In this document: positions 32,604-39,140 of the stretch, in pieces | Numbering within the stretch: position 1 is the first letter of the stretch | Layout: each line of letters opens with the position of its first letter | Origin: DATMER01 sp031390755 | GTDB taxonomy: Bacteria; Acidobacteriota; Thermoanaerobaculia; Multivoradales; UBA5704 | Direction: 5' to 3' | Assembly (NCBI GenBank): GCA_031390755.1 | Contig: JANMTS010000144.1 | Coordinates: 1 to 64,000, forward strand | DNA length: 64,000 nucleotides | Program-made: the position numbers and the translations under genes | Notes under the pieces: model-generated | The model's database searches: none | The model's input: only the letters and a program-made list of their open reading frames with translations | What the model was told of the DNA's origin: nothing

Positions 32604-33490
32604 CCGATCCCGGCCTCTTCGCCACCACCCGTCCCAACGGCCTGCGCCGCGACCAGTTCCCGATGCGCCTGTGGGCCAAGTCCAAGCGGCACGGCGTCTG
32701 GAATCCGGATGATGTCGACTTCAGCCGCGACCGCGCCGACTGGGTTCGCCTCGCGGACGACGAGCGGGATCTCCTGCTGCGCCTCACCTCGCTCTTCGTG
32801 GCCGGCGAAGAATCGGTCACGCTCGACCTCCTGCCGCTGATCCAGGTGATCGCCCGCGAGGGGCGGATCGAGGAGGAGCTGTTCCTCTCCTCCTTCCTCT
32901 TTGAAGAGGCCAAGCACGTGGACTTCTTCCGCCGCTTCCTCGACGACGTGGCGCAGGAGACCGGCGACCTCACCCGCTACCACTCGCCGGCCTACCGGAA
33001 CATCTTCTACAACGAGCTGCCGCGCTCGATGAGCGCGCTGCTCGACGACCCCTCGCCGGAGGCCCAGGCGCGGGCGTCGGTGACCTACAACATGATCGTC
33101 GAGGGTGTGATGGCGGAGACCGGCTATCACGGCTACTTCCAGGCCCTGGAGAGGAAGAACATCCTGCCGGGCCTGCGCCAGGGGTTGAAGCTGGTGCAGC
33201 GCGACGAGTCCCGCCACCTGGCCTACGGAGTCTTCCTCATCTCCCGCCTGGTGGCCGAGCACAAGGTCTGGCCGGTGGTGGAGCAGCGGATGAACGAGCT
33301 GATCGAGGCCGCGGTCAACAACGTGCTGGAGACCTTCAGCGCCTACGACGTGGTCCCCTTCGGCCTCGACACCGCCGAGTTCGTGGAGTTCGCCACCACC
33401 CAGTTCAGCCGGAGGAGCGACCGCATCGAGCTGGCGCGGACGCAGACGCTGGAGCAGATCTACGGGTTTGCGGCCGAGGAGGAGGGTTGA
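32600..33490 (+). CDS. R2-like ligand-binding oxidase (R2lox)
   Basis: A ferritin-fold protein with a Mn/Fe cofactor, related to ribonucleotide reductase R2 but binding a fatty-acid-like ligand; its physiological reaction is not settled. Metal ligands are visible in order: Glu70 or Glu71 (FVAGEESVTLD), the first ExxH at Glu103/His106 (FEEAKHVDFF), Glu168 (YNMIVEGVMAETGYH) and the second ExxH at Glu203/His206 (RDESRHLAYG). Val73 and Tyr163 match the pair that forms the ether crosslink in characterised members. Length 296 aa fits R2lox and is shorter than most R2 subunits; no R1 gene is nearby. It overlaps the SCP2-like gene and converges on the PLD-like gene. Confidence 0.9.
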   Translation: MTDPGLFATTRPNGLRRDQFPMRLWAKSKRHGVWNPDDVDFSRDRADWVRLADDERDLLLRLTSLFVAGEESVTLDLLPLIQVIAREGRIEEELFLSSFLFEEAKHVDFFRRFLDDVAQETGDLTRYHSPAYRNIFYNELPRSMSALLDDPSPEAQARASVTYNMIVEGVMAETGYHGYFQALERKNILPGLRQGLKLVQRDESRHLAYGVFLISRLVAEHKVWPVVEQRMNELIEAAVNNVLETFSAYDVVPFGLDTAEFVEFATTQFSRRSDRIELARTQTLEQIYGFAAEEEG

Positions 33491-33502
33491 CGCCGCACCA
33501 TG

Positions 33503-34435
33503 TCAGCACCTCTTGCTTCCGATCACGACAACTGGCTCTTCAGTCGAGTCGAAAGCCGGAGTCTCACCGGCGTACTGCCTCCATCGGAGTAGGTATGGCT
33601 CTCGATCCATCAAGTTGACGTCGTCGGTCTGTCCAGCCTTACCCTCATCAAGGCCATGATTGAATGTCAAGCCTCCCAGGTCGGTCAAGATGTAGCGGTT
33701 GTGCAGAAGTTCTCCACCTTGCCGTTGTATCCAACGGCGAAACCGGACGCTGAGTCCGGCGGGGATGTGCTTGGCGAGTTGTTCCTGACACTGGTTCTTG
33801 AAAAACTCCGGCGTTGACTTGATGCCTGTGTGAACTTCGATTCTTACCGAGCCCGCATCCCTCCGGCCGTTGGCCAAAGTGACGAGGAAGGCCTCCAGAG
33901 TAAGGCGGTAGCGCAGGTTTTCCGGGCCGAAGTGGGGATCGATGAAGATCACCTCTCTGCAGCATCGGAGCACCGGACGGATCAGCTCCGCCATGGGACG
34001 GGCTCGGATCTCTATCGTGGCGCCGCGCGCGACTGCCCAGCGGGTGCTGCTCTGCTCATCAAGATCCCGTTCGATCAAAACCTCGTCCCGCCCTCTCGGA
34101 TTGCTACGGGCCAGGATGCCGCGAAATGGATTTCGGTCGTGCTCCTGCTCGGCGTTCTCAAGCCATGAACGACTTGATTCCCACGTCGAGTCGACCCGAT
34201 GCACCATACGTTCGCTCAGTTGTTGGATCAGCTCCTCTACGATCTTGCGCTGCTTGATGCTGCTGTTGGAATGGTGCCGCTCAAATTCGTCCCAGACGAG
34301 CGCTTTCCAGCGCTTTGGGTAACGCGAGACGAGCCGCGGTTGACCGAGGCCGAATTTTTCGGCGAAGTACCGAGCGGCGCTTCGTTCCATCAGGCCGGCG
34401 ACCAGCTCGGGCTCGAGAGCGTACTCGTGGATCAC
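33503..34435 (-). CDS. Phospholipase-D-like (HKD variant) protein attached to the type I R-M operon
   Basis: A 310-aa protein from GTG 34435, three bases after the stop of the AAA gene. The N-terminal half is helical (YALEPELVAGLMERSAARYF; RLVSRYPKRWKALVWDEFER). The C-terminal half has REVIFIDPHFGPENLRYRLT and then HNRYILTD (His245-x-Arg247-x4-Asp252), a Lys-to-Arg variant of the HxKx4D signature of phospholipase-D-family nucleases and phosphodiesterases. Only one such motif is seen, so an active enzyme would need a dimer. It is the last gene of the operon hsdR-hsdM-hsdS-AAA-PLD. I infer a nuclease-like effector driven by the neighbouring ATPase. Confidence 0.6.
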   Translation of the reverse strand: MIHEYALEPELVAGLMERSAARYFAEKFGLGQPRLVSRYPKRWKALVWDEFERHHSNSSIKQRKIVEELIQQLSERMVHRVDSTWESSRSWLENAEQEHDRNPFRGILARSNPRGRDEVLIERDLDEQSSTRWAVARGATIEIRARPMAELIRPVLRCCREVIFIDPHFGPENLRYRLTLEAFLVTLANGRRDAGSVRIEVHTGIKSTPEFFKNQCQEQLAKHIPAGLSVRFRRWIQRQGGELLHNRYILTDLGGLTFNHGLDEGKAGQTDDVNLMDREPYLLRWRQYAGETPAFDSTEEPVVVIGSKRC

Positions 34436-34438
34436 GGA

Positions 34439-36202
34439 TCAGAAGAGCTCCCGGGCACGTTCCGGGAAAAAGCCTTCGGGCCAGGGGTGAGCGAAGTCGC
34501 CGTCCTCAGTGATCGGAATGTGGATCACCTCTGCGCCTTCCTTCGTGGGCTGAACGTAGAGCACTGCCACTTGATCCGGCGTTACAGCCTGCGCTCCTTC
34601 CGGAAGCTCGCCATCCGTCGTCTCCCGGATGCGGCGCAGAATCCTCAGGATCAGGTGCTCGCTGTGCGTCTCGAGGAGAAAGCGGTTGCGCTGGTCTCCG
34701 AGTGCGGAGTCGAGGAACACATCTCCCAATTCCGCCTGCAACGCAGGATGGAGGTGGATCTCGGGTTGCTCGATGGCGATCCAGCGGTCCTGAGCAGCAT
34801 AGGCATGGGCCAGAACCGGGAGCACCTGGCTCACTCCGATGCCGACGTCCCGATGGCTGAGCGGTGTGTGCGTCCGCTTGTCGATCAGGATCAGGTCTTG
34901 AATCGGATCGGCCCTCCGCTCCAGAATTTCCCGCGTCCATTCTTCAGTAAGGGCATCGGCGTCCGTCAAGGAGGACAGAAATCCCTCGACGTCCGGGAGC
35001 AGTATGTTTGGATCGTCTTCCCGCAAGCGGTCGAACTCCTGAGTCAACTCGCCCGCAAGGCGGATGAGCTCTTCTGACTGATCTCCCGACTCGGCGACTT
35101 TCCGGAGCAGGCCGGCCGTCAAATCATGCAGGGCTCGATTGAGGCGCGGCCCGAGCTCGTTCGGTAGCTCGGGTCCAGGCACGAGGTCGCGGACCATCAA
35201 CTCGTAGGGGGTCTTGAGTCGCTCAGGCGACCCGAGCCAGGCGTTGACCTTGTCCCGGACATCCCGGCGTTGGCGCACTACGTCCCAGGCGAAGCCTCCT
35301 CCGGCGAACCAGTTGAGGTTCTGGGGCTCGGAAAAGGCCAGGTGCCGCGGGGGATAGGAGCGGAGCGGCCCGAGGTAGTCGAGTTTCCGGAGCGCCTGCC
35401 CGGCCTGCCCGGTCAACCGATCCACGAGGTCGCGCAGGGCCTTGGGAAAGAAAAGGCTCACCGCCCTCTCAAGATCCTCATGCCTCTGGCCCCGGCTGAC
35501 GGTGACGAGCGGACGTTCCTCGCCATCTGTGACCCCTTCGAGATCCTCGGAGAGCTGCGGAAAGAGGCCCGTGATCCCGCCCCGGATCTCCGGCACTACT
35601 CTGTCGATGGCCTCGGCGAGCCGCGCGAAGTCCTCTTCTTGAACGGAGCGGGCCGTCGTGGAGAGAGCGAGGAGCCCGGCGAGCGTCTGCCGGAGGATCG
35701 GATGCTCGTGGTCGAGCCGGTCGAGTTGGAGACGACCATCAGGGCGGAGGCTCATCTTGAGGAAGGTGTGGCCGTCCGCCGTCAAGGTGAAAGTGTCGAC
35801 CCGCACGGCAAGGTCACGGGCTTGTCCACGCGGAGCTTCCCCTTCGAGCCGGCCCCGGATCGTCAGCTCCAGCGAGATGCGCTGAGAGGACTGCAGCAGG
35901 TGGGCCGAGCGGCCGGTCATGAGAGACGTATCGAGCTCGATAGCCCATTCCACGCGCCGGTCACGGTCACGGCGATGAACGTATTGCCGGAATCCGCCGA
36001 GGTCGATCGACTCGCCGCCGACTCGCGTGTACCGGACGTCGAGGTCTCCTGTTTCGAGAGCGTGATGGGCCAGGGCGAGGCCGTGGATCACGCTCGACTT
36101 GCCGGCGCTGTTGGCGCCGAAAAGGAGGGTGATCGGCCGGATCGGGATCGTCTGCGTCCGCGCGAAGGCCTTGAAGTTCCCGAGACGGACGGCGGTGATC
36201 AT
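34439..36202 (-). CDS. AAA (SMC/RecF-like) ATPase with C-terminal DUF3696
   Basis: A 587-aa protein. Walker A is at residues 29-37 (LLFGANSAGKSSVIHG) following the VRLGNFKAFA strand typical of RecF/OLD-type ATPases. A long middle region separates it from the C-terminal half, where DVGIGVSQVLPVLAHAYA resembles the ABC signature. Walker B is at about 475-486 (IAIEQPEIHLHPALQ), with FLLETHSEHLILR just after. The last 50 residues match DUF3696 (VIHIPITEDGDFAHPWPEGF and FPERARELF). Such ATPases are common in defence islands and often drive a partner nuclease. The ATG overlaps the hsdS stop, and the PLD-like gene follows, so the pair is carried inside the R-M operon. Confidence 0.82.
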   Translation of the reverse strand: MITAVRLGNFKAFARTQTIPIRPITLLFGANSAGKSSVIHGLALAHHALETGDLDVRYTRVGGESIDLGGFRQYVHRRDRDRRVEWAIELDTSLMTGRSAHLLQSSQRISLELTIRGRLEGEAPRGQARDLAVRVDTFTLTADGHTFLKMSLRPDGRLQLDRLDHEHPILRQTLAGLLALSTTARSVQEEDFARLAEAIDRVVPEIRGGITGLFPQLSEDLEGVTDGEERPLVTVSRGQRHEDLERAVSLFFPKALRDLVDRLTGQAGQALRKLDYLGPLRSYPPRHLAFSEPQNLNWFAGGGFAWDVVRQRRDVRDKVNAWLGSPERLKTPYELMVRDLVPGPELPNELGPRLNRALHDLTAGLLRKVAESGDQSEELIRLAGELTQEFDRLREDDPNILLPDVEGFLSSLTDADALTEEWTREILERRADPIQDLILIDKRTHTPLSHRDVGIGVSQVLPVLAHAYAAQDRWIAIEQPEIHLHPALQAELGDVFLDSALGDQRNRFLLETHSEHLILRILRRIRETTDGELPEGAQAVTPDQVAVLYVQPTKEGAEVIHIPITEDGDFAHPWPEGFFPERARELF

Positions 36203-37497
36203 CGTTTCGCCTCGAGGCTCGCCAGCACCTTCGCCTGGAGTTCCATCTCTTGAAGGAGTTCAGTCATGTGGGCTTCTCGCCAGGAGGCGGTGAGGTCGCC
36301 GGTGAAGGCCCGATGGAGCAGCTGATCAAAAAGATTGTCTATGAGTGTGCCTGTTCTTCCGCGATATCCAGCGATTTGTCCCAGCTCCAGTTTCTTCTCG
36401 GCGTACTCCTTTTGGAGGTAATATGGAGGTAGCTGGATGCGCAACTCCTTCAAGCTCTTGGATGTAATCCCTGCAACCATCTGTCCTGTTATTGATGCGC
36501 CGAGTTGAGCCCTAACTTCAGATGAGAACCTGAGAGTATCACACAGATATTCAGGGTGAATTCGTCGCCGATCTACTCGAATCCTGTAAACGTGCTTGCT
36601 GCATATGGCAGGGCTAGCCCACTCCGGAAAGACGCAAGTGCGCCCAATTGAACCCATGACTGTAATTAGGACATCCCCTGGCTCGAGAGTATATTTACGA
36701 AGTTCAGAATACTTATCTTCAGTAATCCTCCGTCGCCGGCCGAGCTCGAACCCCGAGTCCTTCACGTTGTCAATGCCCACCACGAGAATTTTCCCCTCAT
36801 CTACAAAATCAGAGTTGTGGAGATGAGTTCCAAAGGGGCCGCTTTGCAGAGCGCCATTTTCGCGCTTAAGCAGGTCTGCCAGTGTTCTCGTTTCATATGC
36901 CAGCGATTCTTCGAACAGCTCATGGAACATAGCTGCAAGCGCTTGGCCGGCTTTGATGTCAGCCTCTCGGCGGAGCTGTCGGAGGCGGTCTGCCTCATCT
37001 AAAATCTCGGCAATACGTGTTTGTTCTGATTCTGTAGGAATAGGGATGTCAAGATTGATTATGACGTCTACTCCGACACCCTTGATGGTTGCGCCCTTTT
37101 GATGAGCTCGAATCTTATCCCGGCTCCGTATGAGGAAGTAAGCTAGGAAACGGCTGACCAAACCATGTACCGGAGAGAAGGAGATGAAATCTTGATTTGT
37201 GCTCAGGGGTACTTCCGCAATGCCGACCTTCCCCACGACCACTCTAGTTGAGAAAATCACAGAACCAGGAGAAACCAGCCGTGCAGAGCTATTTTTAAGT
37301 CCTAGCTCAGTGATGGCCTCGGGTGCGTGTTGGAGCGAGTTGATGACTTTTTCGCCCGAGAGATCGGCGACTGTGAACCATGGGATCCCGGGAGTCCCCC
37401 AATAGGAAAGCTCTCGCCGGCTAGGAGTCCCGCCTGCAAGACGTTCTGTAACCACCCGAAGGGGCAGTTCTCGCCATCTGCTTCTACTATGCATCAT
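36199..37497 (-). CDS. hsdS: Type I restriction-modification specificity subunit HsdS
   Basis: HsdS selects the DNA target of the type I complex. The 432-aa protein has two target-recognition domains, each followed by a helical spacer. The first begins PLRVVTERLAGGTPSRREL and ends SEQTRIAEILDEADRLRQLR. The second begins TLADLLKRENGALQSGPFGT and ends in a helix with DNLFDQLLHRAFTGDL, a common HsdS tail. GC content is clearly lower than in flanking genes, as often seen for recombining specificity genes. Its ATG at 37497 overlaps the hsdM stop (a second ATG at 37494 is possible), and its stop overlaps the AAA gene start. Confidence 0.92.
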   Translation of the reverse strand: MMHSRSRWRELPLRVVTERLAGGTPSRRELSYWGTPGIPWFTVADLSGEKVINSLQHAPEAITELGLKNSSARLVSPGSVIFSTRVVVGKVGIAEVPLSTNQDFISFSPVHGLVSRFLAYFLIRSRDKIRAHQKGATIKGVGVDVIINLDIPIPTESEQTRIAEILDEADRLRQLRREADIKAGQALAAMFHELFEESLAYETRTLADLLKRENGALQSGPFGTHLHNSDFVDEGKILVVGIDNVKDSGFELGRRRRITEDKYSELRKYTLEPGDVLITVMGSIGRTCVFPEWASPAICSKHVYRIRVDRRRIHPEYLCDTLRFSSEVRAQLGASITGQMVAGITSKSLKELRIQLPPYYLQKEYAEKKLELGQIAGYRGRTGTLIDNLFDQLLHRAFTGDLTASWREAHMTELLQEMELQAKVLASLEAKR

Positions 37498-39131
37498 AAC
37501 GAAAGAAGCCTTGCAAGGCCGGTGATTATTTTTTCTTCAAGCCCAATGATATCCCGAATTAAATCGGCAGAGTTCGCTTCTGCCATTTTCTCGGCAACAG
37601 TGGGGCTGTAGCGACGGGCGATCAAGCTGCAACCATTGGTTTTAACCTGATCAATCGTGGCCACCCAGCATTGTGGTTCTTTACTCCCCGGTGGAAGAAT
37701 CTGTCCTGCCGGTATTCCCGGAGGTTTGTGGAAGCGGCTCTTCTTGTATTCACGCCAAGCCAGGAGCAGTCCGGGAATATCGTTTAGCTCTGGCGTCTCC
37801 GGCCGCCCTCCACCTTGTACTTTGTCCGGATCGTATCCATCATTTCTGACTTCGTAAAACCATACACGCTGTGTAGCCGCCTGGCCCTTCTTCGGCAGAT
37901 CCTTGGGCTTCCGGAACACCAAGACAGACGTCTTGACGCCGGAGTAAGGCTTGAAGACGCCGGCGGGCAATGACACCACGGCTAGGAGCTCGTTCTCCCG
38001 AAGCAACTTTTCCCGAAGCTCGATGTGAGCCCCGGTGGAACCGAAAAGAGCCCCCTCAGGGACCACGACCGCACAGCGGCCTCCCGGGGCCAGGCACTCC
38101 AACATCAGGGCGAGAAAAAGAAGCTCACTTTTCTTCGACGAGGTGGGAAGATCCTGCCGGATCGAGTCTTGAGGCAGGACGCCCGCAAATGGCGGATTCG
38201 AGAGGATCACCTTGTACTTGCGGTGGAGATCCTCTTCCGTCAGCCCGCCCATCTCGGACAGGACATTTGCCCGCTTGAGCTTCGCCTTGCGGATTCCGTG
38301 CAGGACGAGGTTCATCATCGAGATGCGGAGCATCTGGCGCGAAACGTCCGTCCCGTAGATCGAGGCTTCGAGCAGATCCCACTTCGGAATGCTTTCGCCG
38401 ATGCCCTTGCGGTAGATCTGAAGATTGGGGATCTGCTTCCGGGCCTCCGCCAGGGTCTGTCCCCGCTTCTCCAGCCACTCTTCGCCGTAGATCGGAACCT
38501 CTTGGGGAGACTCGCTGTACTTGGCCCGGAGATAGTCGACCACGTCGATCAGGAAGCCGGCCGTTCCGCAAGCGGGATCGTAGATCGTGTCACCGAGATC
38601 CGGGTCCACCATCTCGACCATGAACGTTCGGATCTGGCGCGGCGTCCGGAACTGGCCGTTCAGCGCGGACTGACCCAGGTGCGTCAGCAGATACTCGAAG
38701 ATGTCCCCCTTCACGTCGGGGCCGAGCTTGCGGAAGTCGATCCCGTCGAGCTCGTCCACCACCTGCTTCAGGACGTTCGGATCGTGAATCTCGAGCACGG
38801 CGTCGCGGAAGTACTCCGCCACCTGCGGCTCATCTTTCAAGAGAGAGGTCATGTACGGGAAGACCTCATCGCGGACGAAGTCCCGAAGCGCTATTCCGCT
38901 CTTGAACTTCCACTTGGACCAGCGGAAACGCTCCGCCTGGCCGGGAAAGAGCTGGCGGCCGTCGCCGGCCTTCAGCCGTCGCCGAAGCTCGCGGCTGTTC
39001 TCTTCCTCATCCAGCAGCTTCAGATAGATGAAATAGGAGATCTGGTCGATGTAGGTCACCGGATTCGTGACCCCGCCGCCCCAGAGGATGTCCGTGATGC
39101 GGTCGAGCTTCTTGCGGATCGTCTGGTTCAT
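37494..39131 (-). CDS. hsdM: Type I restriction-modification DNA N6-adenine methyltransferase HsdM
   Basis: HsdM methylates adenine in the HsdS-selected target. The 545-aa protein has the HsdM N-terminal helical domain (ITDILWGGGVTNPVTYIDQI) and then the methyltransferase core. The SAM motif DPACGTAGFL is at about 185-194, and the catalytic SNPPF is at 311-315. The AKLKRANVLSEMG and ALFGSTGAHIELREKLL blocks are also typical. It begins nine bases after the hsdR stop and overlaps hsdS. There is no sign of damage. Confidence 0.95.
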   Translation of the reverse strand: MNQTIRKKLDRITDILWGGGVTNPVTYIDQISYFIYLKLLDEEENSRELRRRLKAGDGRQLFPGQAERFRWSKWKFKSGIALRDFVRDEVFPYMTSLLKDEPQVAEYFRDAVLEIHDPNVLKQVVDELDGIDFRKLGPDVKGDIFEYLLTHLGQSALNGQFRTPRQIRTFMVEMVDPDLGDTIYDPACGTAGFLIDVVDYLRAKYSESPQEVPIYGEEWLEKRGQTLAEARKQIPNLQIYRKGIGESIPKWDLLEASIYGTDVSRQMLRISMMNLVLHGIRKAKLKRANVLSEMGGLTEEDLHRKYKVILSNPPFAGVLPQDSIRQDLPTSSKKSELLFLALMLECLAPGGRCAVVVPEGALFGSTGAHIELREKLLRENELLAVVSLPAGVFKPYSGVKTSVLVFRKPKDLPKKGQAATQRVWFYEVRNDGYDPDKVQGGGRPETPELNDIPGLLLAWREYKKSRFHKPPGIPAGQILPPGSKEPQCWVATIDQVKTNGCSLIARRYSPTVAEKMAEANSADLIRDIIGLEEKIITGLARLLSL

Positions 39132-39140
39132 GAGTGAGGG

